A stretch of 64,000 nt of DNA from Paenilisteria rustica (GTDB lineage: Bacteria > Bacillota > Bacilli > Lactobacillales > Listeriaceae). Position 1 is the first letter of the stretch; each line of letters begins with the position of its first letter. Shown here piece after piece: positions 19,258-28,663 of the stretch. Under the pieces are notes generated by a model. The model had not been told where the DNA came from. It saw nothing but the letters and a program-made list of their open reading frames with translations, and did no database searches. The stretch lies in assembly GCF_013820765.1 (NCBI RefSeq), contig NZ_JABJVM010000008.1:62001-126000 (forward strand), given 5' to 3'. Position numbers and translations under genes: made by a program.

Positions 19258-20223
19258 CTAGAACACCACCAATTCCGTTATAAAATCACTACCGTTGCAG
19301 ATATGCTTACCGCTTTTCACTCGAAATGTGCCGTTTACCGTTTTTGAATTGATGCTGATAATACTTGCTGTTGCGATCCGATACTGGAGCAACGATCGCA
19401 CCGTATATATTTTCTTGCCGTCGTCATCTTCGGACTGTTCCGGACTGTCTAGCAAGCCGGTTGCCGCGCTTAATGTGAACCGCTCGTCATTACCAACTTT
19501 GACGCTCCGGATAACCATGTTACCGCGTCTGTAGTACATCACAGCACCGCAGTTTTTAACGACCTCTTCCATCTTCGCCTCTATACTCCCTGTGATTGTG
19601 TAACCTTTTTTGTATATCTTGTCGGTAGGAAGTGAGAGCGTCGTTATCTTCATTCCAAGCGTCCTAGCACACCATCGAATGATTGTAGAAGAGCGCGTAT
19701 TCTTACCAAAACTTTTCTTCATCGCACGTTTTTTATATTTGGTTTCGGTCACCGTACGATACGAAATTGTTTTCTTTTTCTTCTTGCCGGTCTTGGTTTT
19801 CGTGTATGTCACGATTGGCTTTTTGAGCTTCACGCGTTTTTTTACCTGGTATTTGACGGCAGCATCTGCAGTTGAGGTGTCAATCTTGATATGACTGTAA
19901 TCTTGACCTTCTTTGACGCTGATTTTCGTAATGCGATCCACACCATCCTTGTTATTTGTGACGCCCGTTATCTTGCCTTGAAGAATAACCCCTGTGCCGT
20001 CCTTCCTGTAGCCCGCTGTGATAGCGATATTGGCTCCTTTTACAATTCTTGACCTAGATGTTTGGGAAAGATTAAAAATGCTCACAGAGCTTATATTCGG
20101 CTTAGAATCGTCATCGAATTCTACCTCGAATTCAAGATATAAATTAGCCATATTAAAATGTGCTGCGTATACTGATCCGCTGACGTAAACATCTGCGTAG
20201 CGTCCGAATAACTCGTTAGCCAT
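19258..20223 (-). CDS. Baseplate hub protein, XkdQ / gpD-like
   Basis: 321 aa from the ATG at 20223 (GAGAAGGTG upstream; a GTG three codons earlier is less likely). The first ~100 residues are a beta-rich hub domain (LEFEVEFDDDSKPNISSVSIFNLS). A Lys/Thr-rich middle follows (about 128-170) and then a gpD-like second domain. It forms the central ring below the tail tube. The lysine-rich stretch is unusually strong. Confidence 0.82.
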   Translation of the reverse strand: MANELFGRYADVYVSGSVYAAHFNMANLYLEFEVEFDDDSKPNISSVSIFNLSQTSRSRIVKGANIAITAGYRKDGTGVILQGKITGVTNNKDGVDRITKISVKEGQDYSHIKIDTSTADAAVKYQVKKRVKLKKPIVTYTKTKTGKKKKKTISYRTVTETKYKKRAMKKSFGKNTRSSTIIRWCARTLGMKITTLSLPTDKIYKKGYTITGSIEAKMEEVVKNCGAVMYYRRGNMVIRSVKVGNDERFTLSAATGLLDSPEQSEDDDGKKIYTVRSLLQYRIATASIISINSKTVNGTFRVKSGKHICNGSDFITELVVF

Positions 20224-20581
20224 CCGAATCACCTTCTCCCAACGTTGGCTCTAAATCTTGCACGATATTGTCGAAGAAAATAAAGACTGTTTTCATGAAA
20301 TTCTCGGGGGTTATGGCTTTGGCCAGACCTGCCTCATCCATCGGAATCAAGGTAGGGGCGGGCAATCTCTCGTCGTAAATACCCTCCCAAAGTGGTTCGT
20401 TTAATACCAGCTTTTCGCCTAGCATGATTGGATCTTCATCAGAACTGTACAGATCAATCGTGTAGTATTTCTGGCTCATATTGTAATTGACCTGAAATAT
20501 AAATGTCTCGTCCTCAATATCCACGTCAAATCGTTCTGGAATATCATCAATATCAACAGGTAAATACTCACGTATAGCCAT
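20216..20581 (-). CDS. Baseplate plug-like protein (DUF6983-type)
   Basis: 121 aa, beta-rich: FIFQVNYNMSQKYYTIDLYSSDEDPIMLGEKL resembles the baseplate plug proteins of contractile-tailed Gram-positive phages. It sits between the LysM tail protein and the hub protein, overlapping the latter by 8 bases. Family naming is from memory of the pattern, so moderate confidence. Confidence 0.65.
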   Translation of the reverse strand: MAIREYLPVDIDDIPERFDVDIEDETFIFQVNYNMSQKYYTIDLYSSDEDPIMLGEKLVLNEPLWEGIYDERLPAPTLIPMDEAGLAKAITPENFMKTVFIFFDNIVQDLEPTLGEGDSDG

Positions 20582-21150
20582 TATTTCACCCTCACCATCA
20601 CGCCAATAGGAATACGCCTATCCGGCCATTTATTTTCTTTCCAACTCTTTAATGTGTTAAGATTTGTCCCGTATTTACGGGCAAGAATCCAGTAACACTC
20701 CCCCTTTTTGATTTTATGAAACTTCTTCGCTGCGGACGTTTTGGGCTTAGCAGTTGATTTCTTCGCCTTAACTTTAACCGTCGTTTTCTTGCGTACCCAG
20801 GGGCTTTTCGCAATTCTCACCTGCTGTAACTCTATGCTTATTCCAAAGCCATTTTTCACTGCGGAATAATCCTTTGGCATCGATGTTATTAGGTAATTAG
20901 CGGCGTAAGTCCGCCCCACATAGGTCACGAATGCACCGGATTCCATTTTGGCTAGCAACGTGTTGTAACTCCGTTCGGCCGTCGCCGAATCTTTCGCAAG
21001 TAGCATGCCCGATACACTAATTGTTCTATTGTTTTTCTGCACGTGATCCGTGATAGCCACGCCTTGCTCAACAGGGTGCTGGGTGACCTCGACGGAAGGT
21101 GTGAAGGTCTCTGTTTCATTGACAATATAGATACCTGCTAGCTTTGCCAT
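20581..21150 (-). CDS. LysM-containing tail protein, XkdP-like
   Basis: 189 aa from the ATG at 21150 (GGGGAGGTG upstream). The N-terminal ~115 residues are a tail domain (ETFTPSVEVTQHPVEQGVAITDHVQ...). A Lys/Ala/Pro-rich linker follows (about 122-145), then a LysM module (HKIKKGECYWILARKYGTNLNTLKSWKENKWPDRRIP). PBSX XkdP has the same build and lies after the tape measure. It probably anchors the tail tip to peptidoglycan. Confidence 0.85.
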   Translation of the reverse strand: MAKLAGIYIVNETETFTPSVEVTQHPVEQGVAITDHVQKNNRTISVSGMLLAKDSATAERSYNTLLAKMESGAFVTYVGRTYAANYLITSMPKDYSAVKNGFGISIELQQVRIAKSPWVRKKTTVKVKAKKSTAKPKTSAAKKFHKIKKGECYWILARKYGTNLNTLKSWKENKWPDRRIPIGVMVRVK

Positions 21151-21151
21151 C

Positions 21152-24100
21152 TTAGTACACCTCCCCTGGTTCAATTTGTTCTAGCCATTGCTGGAACATC
21201 TCGTACAATGCGCCTTTTACTTCACTTGCAATGCCTTTTGCGTCTGTGTTTGATCCTTGAACCGTGATGTTGATAGTAGGTTCAAAGTGGTAGTGAGTCT
21301 CACCGCCACCTTTGCGGTTGTTCAGTAATTCTTGCGTTTTACGCGCTGTGTGAATCGTTCCCGGTGAATCTGTTTCGAAAAGCTCAGGTCCTTCTTCACC
21401 AACGAGCACGGTTTCAGCGACATTAGGACGACCGCCCTTTGCAAATCTCCGCTTTCCACGCGGTCCCCATCCACGTTTTCCGTAAGGTAAATCTCGTTGC
21501 CACGTCGAGTTATTGAAGAATGCCAGCAACTGATCGTATCCGGAGAATATGTTGCCGTGTCCTTTGACTGCGTATGATCCGAAAGTTTGCGGAATGTATT
21601 GCAATAGCCCTTTCGCAGGGTTACCGCTAAGCGTATTGACATCAACTACCGCCGAGGATTGCGTTATACGTTGATTACCGCCCGACTCTCTGTGAATTTG
21701 AGCGATGATACCGCCTAATTCTCCACCGCCTAAGTTTACACGCATTGCAGCCGCTGCTTGTTGAATGATAGGAGCCCATGCTTGAGCATTCGCTCCCGCG
21801 GGACCAGCAGGACCAGCACCACCGAAACCTGCATCTGCTAATTTTTCTTTTGCATAATTGGTAACGCCTTTACCGAAGTGCTTAAAGATGCCATTCCCTA
21901 AGCCTTCCACGCCATCTCCGCCACTGAAAGGATTATATTTATTCAGCAATCCTTTTACTTTTTCGACCGGATTAGACACCCAATCCCACATTGCCGAAGC
22001 CCCATCAGCAATTTTTCCACCAACATCCTTCACTTTATCAAGTGCGCCAGTCGCGAAATCGGCTAAGGAGCTAGTTCCTTTAGCAAACCCAGGTAATACT
22101 CTTCCAGCACCTAAACCACCTGAAAGCATTTTTTTAGAATCGGCATGATTTAAAATTTTAGTATTCGCTCCAACAGTTGTAATTTCAGGACCATCCGCAC
22201 CCAGAAGATATGCTTTTGCGCTCGATTTATCATAAGCAATCTCGACGCCTTCCTCACCAGCCATAATCTGACCGCTGGCACTGTTTGAACCAGTGTAATT
22301 CATCGCCAAGCTACCTGATTGCTTACCACCACCTGAGAATTTTGCTGATGAGCCGGAACTTGATGACGAGTCATTTCCTCCGCCTGAACCTGGTGGGTCC
22401 CACATCGGTATTTCTGGCAGTTTAAAGAACTTCAATACCTTGTTGACACCACCAGATACCCAATTTACAGCTTTAGCCATGTTTATCTTTATGTTATCCC
22501 AGATGCCCAAAACCCTGCCTGATTCCCAATCTACCTGAGTGGCATGACCAGCTGCTTGTTTCTTGGCTTGATCGACGACGCCCTCGTGCATAGTTGTTGC
22601 TTGCTGTACTGCATCTTCTTTTGTCTTCTTAGCATTATTAACAATCGTTTCATACTGTTCTTTAGTTATTGAACCGTTCACATAATACTCTTCTTCCGCT
22701 TTCTTAATCACGGAATTGTACTTCGCGTTAGCTTCCTTAATGGCTCCATCTTTAGCTTTTTTTGAATTTTTCACTACATCGGCTGCCTGTTTTGCCGAGA
22801 TTTTGCCAGAATCATCTTCCAACTTACCAAGAATACGTTTCTGTTCCTTGGCCGATTTTGACATCGAAGTGACCGCTTCACGCTGTTGTTTTTGTTGTAA
22901 TTCTGTTCTTTGTTTCTCATATCGCTTACGAATACTAGCTCTATGTGCATTACCTGTGTTTTCTAAGCGTGCAATCTCAGTGTTTTCTTTAGATGTGAGA
23001 ACGCGACCTTCTTTCTTAGCTTTCGCCTTAATAGCATTAATCCGCTTCTCGTACATTTTTGTTGAAGATTCTTCTTCTTTGTACATTTGATTATTGATAC
23101 GTTTTAACTCAGCCGCATTCTTTTTCGCATCAGTTTTGCCGATGCCATAGAATTCTTTTGTCCGCTTTTTCGCACTCGCAGCCTCCGATACACTCATCAA
23201 ACCATTTTGTTGAAAGAAATCAATATTCTTAGCAGACTTCTTCTCTTTTTTATCATAAGCAGAAACGATTTTCGACGCCTGTGAATCATACGATTTATTA
23301 ACAGTAGCATTTTCTTTAGCCGATGTTTTTTCACCAGAATACATCTTATACTGGAATTCACTAGCCATCTTGTTGTCTGCGTCAACATAAGAATTTACCT
23401 GTTTAGCAGCATCTTTACTCACACCCTTGCCGCCCACGTTCGTTTTATCAGAAATTAGTGAAGCTGTTGCATCATTCCAAGCTTGTTTAATCTGTTTAGC
23501 ACCTTTTTTATACGTCTTAATCGCTTCATTAACCTGATTCACGGGAGCCATTAAAAGCGGATGCTTTTCCGCAAATGCTGAAAGCCCCTTCCAACCGTCT
23601 TTAAACTTATCAAGTATTTTAGGGCCTTCTTTTTGCAAATATGCGCCTAATTTCTTTCCAAGCGCACTACCTGCAAAGGCGCCTATCGCACCACCTATTG
23701 CTGTACCAATTCCAGGGGCAATCATGGTTCCAATCGCCGCGCCGCCTGCCATACCTCCTAGCGAGCCGCCGAAACCACCAAGTTTATCGCCAGCGTTTTT
23801 TTTATTCATGCCTAACAAATCAACTGCCGATAATCCCACGCCTAGAATGCCAGCTCCACCTAAAGCTTTGCCTAGAACTCCCGTCGATTTCATACCCATA
23901 CTAGCCTTAGATAACCAGCTCATGTTTTTACCCACGCGCGTTCCTTGGAGCGCAACTTTTTCTGCCCCACTTGTTCCTATTGTCAGCTTTCTCCAAAGTG
24001 GAGTTTTTGCGATTTTTGGTTTTACTCTACTTGCCCCAGCAGGCAATATATTATCAGCTAATCGGGTATTGTTAGTCGATGCCTCCATGCCTTGCATCGC

Positions 24101-25825
24101 AGCCGATGATTGAACCGCAGCGGAAGTTGTGGCTGGCCCAATCCTCTTGATCGAATTTACCAGACTGTCAACCGCGCCTTTCGTTCTCGTGAAAATTCCT
24201 GATACAACTTTGAAACCGAGAAATGCTGTTAATCCAATGCCAGCAAATTTAGCTGTTTTCTTCATTCCATCTGGATGCTTCTCGACAAACTCTCGTATTT
24301 CCCGTAATGGTGGCGATATGAACGTCTTGAAGGTCCATCCGATACCTTTCAAGCTAGCCGTTCCTGCATCCAGTGCAGCGGGTCCGATTGCCAGAGCGAA
24401 GTCTTTTGCTGTTGGAATCACATCCTCTTTCAACGTCTCTCCTACGCTACCAAGTAAATCTTTCGCACCCTCGATAGTAGGAGCGGCTTCTTCCGTCATT
24501 TTTTTCAAAGTTCCAGGAATATCCGACATCTTTTTCACAAAGCTCGAAGCTTTGATTATCGCAGGCGTGAAAATAGGTAACAGATACTGCCCTGCATTAG
24601 ATCCCAACTCTTTCAGCGATTCTGAGAAGACGCGAGAAGCATTCGCTGCTTGATTACTCGTATTCGCGAAATCATGATGACTGTTCTTTGTCGCATTCAT
24701 TACGTAGTTATACCGTAACCTTACAAGTTCTGCTTGGCTCAACGACTTCAACGATGCTTGCGTCTGCGTATTTGATTTTTTCTCAACTTCTGTCAGCTTT
24801 AACTGCGCCTCTCGGGCCTCTAACGAGTTTTTACCATGTTCTTTTATTGCCGTATTCAATTGTTTCTGCGCTTTTTCTCGAGCAAGCGCATTTTTGGACG
24901 CGGCCAACTGATCCTTGCCAGCTTTCAAAGCCCCAGAACTCATCGCGAATTGTTCTAAATTCGTTTGTGTCATAACGATACCAAGGCTCTTGAGCGCCTC
25001 TGTTTCGCCTGTGAAAACACCATTTAGAGCTGTATTTGCGCGATCGATGCCTATATTCTTGAATGATGCCAAATCTCCCGCCAAATCAACCATTGATGTT
25101 GACATTTTATCTGCTTCTTGGGTATTCAACCCCATCGATGTGGACATATCGCCGTAAGTTGCCGCCAAATCCAAAGCCGTTCCGCGCGCAAGACCGATTT
25201 TATCTAATGTTGTCTTAGACCACGCCTTAACAGAATCAGCATTACTACCGAATGCAACTTCGACTTTATTCAAGCTCTCATTTGTATCTGATGCCAGTTC
25301 AAAGACCTTTTTACCCGCCGATACCAGCACGCCAGTACTTATCCCGATGATAGCTGTTTTAACTAAATTGAGACCTTTCACAGCACCGGAAGTCATTTTG
25401 CCGACATTCGAATCTAGCGTATTAAATGATTTTTTTAAATCCTGTGTACCATTTTTGGCATTATCAAGTGCTTTTTTTGTATCTCTTCCCATGCCAACTG
25501 CACTTTTTTTGCTTTTATCGAATGCACTTTCCATATGTATCACATTCGACCGCGTTTCTTTAGCTCCCTTTGTCGTCGTGTCAAAGGCATTTTTTGATTT
25601 ACCCTGAAACTGTACCACTTCTCCTGTCGCTTTGTTCACGGCCGAATTTTGCTTTTTAATTGAGGAAGTGGCGCCTTCAATCGCTTTGTTTGTTTTAACA
25701 AACCCTTTTTCAGAATCGCCAGCATGTTTTATCATGCTATCCGTCTCTTTATTCGCTTCTTGCAAAGCTTTATTGTTAATTTTCCAATCGATCTCAATTG
25801 TTGTTTTTCTCAATGCCTTTGCCAT
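21152..25825 (-). CDS. Tape measure protein with C-terminal lytic transglycosylase-like domain
   Basis: 1557 aa from the ATG at 25825 (AGAGGTGG upstream). The long helical, Ala/Lys-rich body with a hydrophobic middle (about 140-170, 650-740) is typical of tape measure proteins, which set tail length. Near the C-terminus (about 1395-1485) is an SLT-like domain: GIIAQIHRESGGNQ with the likely catalytic Glu, then GLLQYIPQTFGSYAVKGHGNI and DQLLAFFNNSTW. That domain would open the cell wall during injection. Confidence 0.92.
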   Translation of the reverse strand: MAKALRKTTIEIDWKINNKALQEANKETDSMIKHAGDSEKGFVKTNKAIEGATSSIKKQNSAVNKATGEVVQFQGKSKNAFDTTTKGAKETRSNVIHMESAFDKSKKSAVGMGRDTKKALDNAKNGTQDLKKSFNTLDSNVGKMTSGAVKGLNLVKTAIIGISTGVLVSAGKKVFELASDTNESLNKVEVAFGSNADSVKAWSKTTLDKIGLARGTALDLAATYGDMSTSMGLNTQEADKMSTSMVDLAGDLASFKNIGIDRANTALNGVFTGETEALKSLGIVMTQTNLEQFAMSSGALKAGKDQLAASKNALAREKAQKQLNTAIKEHGKNSLEAREAQLKLTEVEKKSNTQTQASLKSLSQAELVRLRYNYVMNATKNSHHDFANTSNQAANASRVFSESLKELGSNAGQYLLPIFTPAIIKASSFVKKMSDIPGTLKKMTEEAAPTIEGAKDLLGSVGETLKEDVIPTAKDFALAIGPAALDAGTASLKGIGWTFKTFISPPLREIREFVEKHPDGMKKTAKFAGIGLTAFLGFKVVSGIFTRTKGAVDSLVNSIKRIGPATTSAAVQSSAAMQGMEASTNNTRLADNILPAGASRVKPKIAKTPLWRKLTIGTSGAEKVALQGTRVGKNMSWLSKASMGMKSTGVLGKALGGAGILGVGLSAVDLLGMNKKNAGDKLGGFGGSLGGMAGGAAIGTMIAPGIGTAIGGAIGAFAGSALGKKLGAYLQKEGPKILDKFKDGWKGLSAFAEKHPLLMAPVNQVNEAIKTYKKGAKQIKQAWNDATASLISDKTNVGGKGVSKDAAKQVNSYVDADNKMASEFQYKMYSGEKTSAKENATVNKSYDSQASKIVSAYDKKEKKSAKNIDFFQQNGLMSVSEAASAKKRTKEFYGIGKTDAKKNAAELKRINNQMYKEEESSTKMYEKRINAIKAKAKKEGRVLTSKENTEIARLENTGNAHRASIRKRYEKQRTELQQKQQREAVTSMSKSAKEQKRILGKLEDDSGKISAKQAADVVKNSKKAKDGAIKEANAKYNSVIKKAEEEYYVNGSITKEQYETIVNNAKKTKEDAVQQATTMHEGVVDQAKKQAAGHATQVDWESGRVLGIWDNIKINMAKAVNWVSGGVNKVLKFFKLPEIPMWDPPGSGGGNDSSSSSGSSAKFSGGGKQSGSLAMNYTGSNSASGQIMAGEEGVEIAYDKSSAKAYLLGADGPEITTVGANTKILNHADSKKMLSGGLGAGRVLPGFAKGTSSLADFATGALDKVKDVGGKIADGASAMWDWVSNPVEKVKGLLNKYNPFSGGDGVEGLGNGIFKHFGKGVTNYAKEKLADAGFGGAGPAGPAGANAQAWAPIIQQAAAAMRVNLGGGELGGIIAQIHRESGGNQRITQSSAVVDVNTLSGNPAKGLLQYIPQTFGSYAVKGHGNIFSGYDQLLAFFNNSTWQRDLPYGKRGWGPRGKRRFAKGGRPNVAETVLVGEEGPELFETDSPGTIHTARKTQELLNNRKGGGETHYHFEPTINITVQGSNTDAKGIASEVKGALYEMFQQWLEQIEPGEVY

Positions 25826-25826
25826 A

Positions 25827-26018
25827 TCAGACACCACCTCTCATAAGTTCTATTTTTGTTTTAGCGACTTCACACCACGTAGCAAGCTGATGCGCTGTTG
25901 CCATTTCAACTTCTTCTTTTGTCGCTATTCCAGCGATAACGGGAAGCCACATATTGAAATTCTGATTAACTTCCCGCTCAATAACACGCGTGTTCGGATT
26001 AGCCGAGTGTTCGACCAA
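25827..26018 (-). CDS. Tail assembly chaperone, T part (reached by +1 frameshift)
   Basis: 63 codons opening inside the 3' end of the chaperone G gene and ending just before the tape measure gene. It has no ribosome site. The frame is +1 relative to the G gene. The frames can be exchanged only between the TAG at 26031-26033 and the G stop at 25999. A TTT-C at 26019-26022, where Phe-tRNA could slip from TTT to TTC, is the best candidate site. The fused product would be about 173 aa. Confidence 0.7.
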   Translation of the reverse strand: MVEHSANPNTRVIEREVNQNFNMWLPVIAGIATKEEVEMATAHQLATWCEVAKTKIELMRGGV

Positions 26019-26349
26019 GAAAGTTGTCCGCTAACGCCATAACCTCACCATATCCATCGTGTTCTTCCCAGTAATCCCAGTCAACTTTAGGACTGATGAT
26101 AACATCGCTCATAATCGCTGTATTGTAATTTGTTTCGCCAAAAACCCCACCAGGTAATTTCGCGCTATCAATAATTTGTTGCGTATGCCTCACGCCAGGG
26201 AATTGGAACGTATAGTCAACCCCTTCAACCGTGTGCGTTTCTTGTTTCCCATATTTACGCATTGGATGTTTTTCATCCTTCGAAATTGCTTGCGCTGTTT
26301 GCGCTGCTTCAATATCTTTCTTTGTTACTGCATTTTTAGTTTCTGTCAT
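25999..26349 (-). CDS. Tail assembly chaperone, G part (XkdN-like)
   Basis: 116 aa from the second ATG (26349), which has AGGAGG at 8 bases. Its position between tube and tape measure genes, its size, and the overlapping second frame at its 3' end fit the G/GT tail chaperones that coat the tape measure during assembly. VEGVDYTFQFPGVRHTQQIID is the most conserved-looking stretch. Confidence 0.8.
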   Translation of the reverse strand: MTETKNAVTKKDIEAAQTAQAISKDEKHPMRKYGKQETHTVEGVDYTFQFPGVRHTQQIIDSAKLPGGVFGETNYNTAIMSDVIISPKVDWDYWEEHDGYGEVMALADNFLGRTLG

Positions 26350-26365
26350 TGTCATTTCCTCCTGA

Positions 26366-26390
26366 AATAGGCGACATTCAGCCGCCTATT
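26366..26390. other. Hairpin between tube and chaperone genes
   Basis: AATAGGCG and CGCCTATT pair perfectly around a 9-base loop, just upstream of the chaperone ribosome site. On the mRNA strand no T-run follows, so it may be a partial barrier or processing site rather than a terminator. On the plus strand it is followed by GATTTTTT. Confidence 0.6.
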
Positions 26391-26396
26391 GATTTT

Positions 26397-26795
26397 TTAG
26401 TCGTATTTATGGGAGTAGTCTAGAATTTTTATGCTGTAAGAGCGTGTACCCACGCCCTTGCCAAAGCCGCTATCAGGCAGTTTCTCAACAAAAGCCAATG
26501 AGCCGCCCATAGTTTCTTTGCCATTTATCACTCGAATTGGGAATTTTTTACGCGTATTTGCGAGTGTAATCATTTGTTTATTGCAGGGCGAAGTAGCTGC
26601 TAAATCTATTTTTATGGTGCCTAAGCTATCATTATTTACAGCAGCCGACGCTGTGCCTTGTGCATCTGTTTTTGCTTCCATATTGTTTGCGTCCTTAGAA
26701 CAAGTCACCATGTCTCCGTCACTAAATCCAAAGAGCGTTACTCCATCAACAACTGTTACTACCTTTAGCGCGTCATATGTTTCCATTTCAGCCAT
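26397..26795 (-). CDS. Tail tube protein (DUF3277-like)
   Basis: 132 aa, directly after the sheath gene, as expected for a contractile tail. The sequence FGFSDGDMVTCSKDANNMEAKTDAQGTASAAVNND is typical of DUF3277 tube proteins. AGGAGG precedes the ATG. It forms the inner tube inside the sheath. Confidence 0.87.
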   Translation of the reverse strand: MAEMETYDALKVVTVVDGVTLFGFSDGDMVTCSKDANNMEAKTDAQGTASAAVNNDSLGTIKIDLAATSPCNKQMITLANTRKKFPIRVINGKETMGGSLAFVEKLPDSGFGKGVGTRSYSIKILDYSHKYD

Positions 26796-26809
26796 TTAGA
26801 CCGTACCTC

Positions 26810-27808
26810 CTATACGACTATTGTTCCGTATACAGTCGCGCTGTGAATTGCATTAGAGCGCTTGTACCGGAATTTTAGCCCATTGTATTTTCTCGCCAGA
26901 ATATCTTCTTCTTTTAGCTCACTACGATCAAGTGCGGTCACCGTGTAGTTCGCTTGGCCGGTCGCATCATCAGTATCAATAATTCCATTTGCGAAAGCTT
27001 CGTCCATTACGGCGACAACCTCACCTTGCAATTGTGCGATCCCGCGCGAATCAAAACTTACTTTATCCGCATCAGTGAGCGCCTTTTGCAATCGGGTTTC
27101 GATTGTAGATTTAACCCAATCATCACCGTGTAGCGCATCAATAAACTCACCGTTAGCCGTTTTACCTTCCGAAGTCTGCGGAATCCCAGCTTTAACAACG
27201 TACGCAACTGCTCCTTGCGCATGGATCTCATCCACTTGCACAGAAGTAAGTTCAGAGGCTGTAATTCCGACTAGATTTTTACGGAATTTCCATGTAACGG
27301 AGCCTACTGTCGCACTTGCTACGTCTCCAATCCATGCAGCGTCTAAATGCTCGCCAACCTTGTCATGAACGACCACAATCGTGCGAGAATTGGTTTTAAG
27401 CTGTGCTGCCCCCGCAAATGTAGGCACTTGAATCACAGCAAACTTGAACGCCTTTTCTTCAATCAAGTTTGAAATTGCCAGCGCGTCAGCTGCTACATAC
27501 TCGTCTAAAATAGCGAAGTGCCAACTTTTCGAGAAAACATCCTCTAATGCGTTCGCAACACTAGTGTTATACGGCGCGACCGCAACCATATCAGGCGCAT
27601 TCTTCTGTAAAAAGATTGCCTTAGCCTTCTCGTACACCTTCGTAGTATTCGGATATGTTTTTGCCAATGCTTCAAGCGATGTAAATTCGCCATATTTCGC
27701 ATCAACAGCAACATCTTTTGTTAAGATTAGCGGACGACCAAGACCGACTTTTGCCGCTGGACGCTCAATATCGATGTTTACTACAACATCTGTAACTGCT
27801 ACTGCCAT
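26810..27808 (-). CDS. Tail sheath protein (DUF3383-like)
   Basis: 332 aa. The N-terminus VVVNIDIERPAAKVGLGRPLIL and the TYPNTTKVYEKAKAIFLQ segment resemble DUF3383 sheath proteins of Gram-positive myophages and PBSX-like elements. The C-terminal half (DDATGQANYTVTALDRSE...) would form the contact arm. Its presence shows a contractile tail. GAGGAGG precedes the ATG. Confidence 0.88.
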   Translation of the reverse strand: MAVAVTDVVVNIDIERPAAKVGLGRPLILTKDVAVDAKYGEFTSLEALAKTYPNTTKVYEKAKAIFLQKNAPDMVAVAPYNTSVANALEDVFSKSWHFAILDEYVAADALAISNLIEEKAFKFAVIQVPTFAGAAQLKTNSRTIVVVHDKVGEHLDAAWIGDVASATVGSVTWKFRKNLVGITASELTSVQVDEIHAQGAVAYVVKAGIPQTSEGKTANGEFIDALHGDDWVKSTIETRLQKALTDADKVSFDSRGIAQLQGEVVAVMDEAFANGIIDTDDATGQANYTVTALDRSELKEEDILARKYNGLKFRYKRSNAIHSATVYGTIVV

Positions 27809-27810
27809 CT

Positions 27811-28293
27811 TTATTCCTCCTCGTTTTCGTTGTTGATACTGAACTCGTCAATGCTCCCCACTTCGTCAATAAACGAGTCGTTAAGTCGCAGCCGGATATC
27901 TAATCCCGCTTTGCGTTCGTACTCGATACTGATAAAGTCATCACGTTGACCGTCCATCTTCACATCAACAACAATGATGTTTTTTTGAAACAAAAAATCC
28001 CGCCCTGCGAAGGAGCGGAACCATTTATTTGTTCTATTTGCTAGATTTAGCACGTTAATTGCCGAATCGTCGTACCAAGTGAGCGAAACTACCGCCTCAA
28101 ATGGCTCATTCTGCACGACATCGAACGTAATCCCGATATACGGGTTAATTATCGAATATGTGCAGAATGGGTATTCTGGTTGCTCTCCGTTCGAATTTGA
28201 TTCGATGAGAGGGTTACCGTCACTCAAAGTTGAAATGGCTTCTACAAGCGCAGCTGCCAAATCGGAGTAGTCATATCCTTTATTCTCTGACAA
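27811..28293 (-). CDS. Neck / tail terminator protein (LIC_12616-like)
   Basis: 160 aa starting with TTG at 28293 (GGCGGTGAG upstream), overlapping the previous gene by 14 bases. PEYPFCTYSIINPYIG and FEAVVSLTWYDDSAINVLNLAN match the phage neck terminator pattern. It probably closes the tail tube and joins it to the head. Confidence 0.78.
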   Translation of the reverse strand: MSENKGYDYSDLAAALVEAISTLSDGNPLIESNSNGEQPEYPFCTYSIINPYIGITFDVVQNEPFEAVVSLTWYDDSAINVLNLANRTNKWFRSFAGRDFLFQKNIIVVDVKMDGQRDDFISIEYERKAGLDIRLRLNDSFIDEVGSIDEFSINNENEEE

Positions 28294-28663
28294 AAGCGCT
28301 CACCGCCTTGCATCCGTACTGTGTTACATTCGAGTAATCAGTGTACGGGATGCTATCCTCAACGGAATACGATACACCGTTGTGAACAACTATCGATTTC
28401 AGAGGAACCACTTGCGACGAGAACCAAACCATTTCAAATTCTTCAATTCGTCCGCCACCGCGATAATTACCTTGAACGGGTAGCTTAGTTTGCAACGATG
28501 ATGGGATAAATGGTTCTGAGACTTCTAATGCCGTTACTTCGTCCGCCTCTTTTTTGACCCAAACACCCTTGTTATCGTACTCGCCACCAGCTTCCTGCTT
28601 CGGGTACACTTTAAGCGGCACGCCAAACGTGTCCAACAGAGATTGAAAATCCATCTTTTCCAT
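28280..28663 (-). CDS. Head-tail junction protein, hypothetical
   Basis: 127 aa, beta-rich, not firmly recognised. Its place between the gp10-like gene and the neck terminator fits a minor head-tail joining protein. The ATG follows AGGTGGTGCGCTAA. Confidence 0.65.
   Translation of the reverse strand: MEKMDFQSLLDTFGVPLKVYPKQEAGGEYDNKGVWVKKEADEVTALEVSEPFIPSSLQTKLPVQGNYRGGGRIEEFEMVWFSSQVVPLKSIVVHNGVSYSVEDSIPYTDYSNVTQYGCKAVSAFVRE

Noticed and set aside
21322-21645. Frame of 107 codons within the tape measure gene
   Set aside because: It lies wholly inside a well-supported gene in another frame, has no ribosome site and resembles no known protein.
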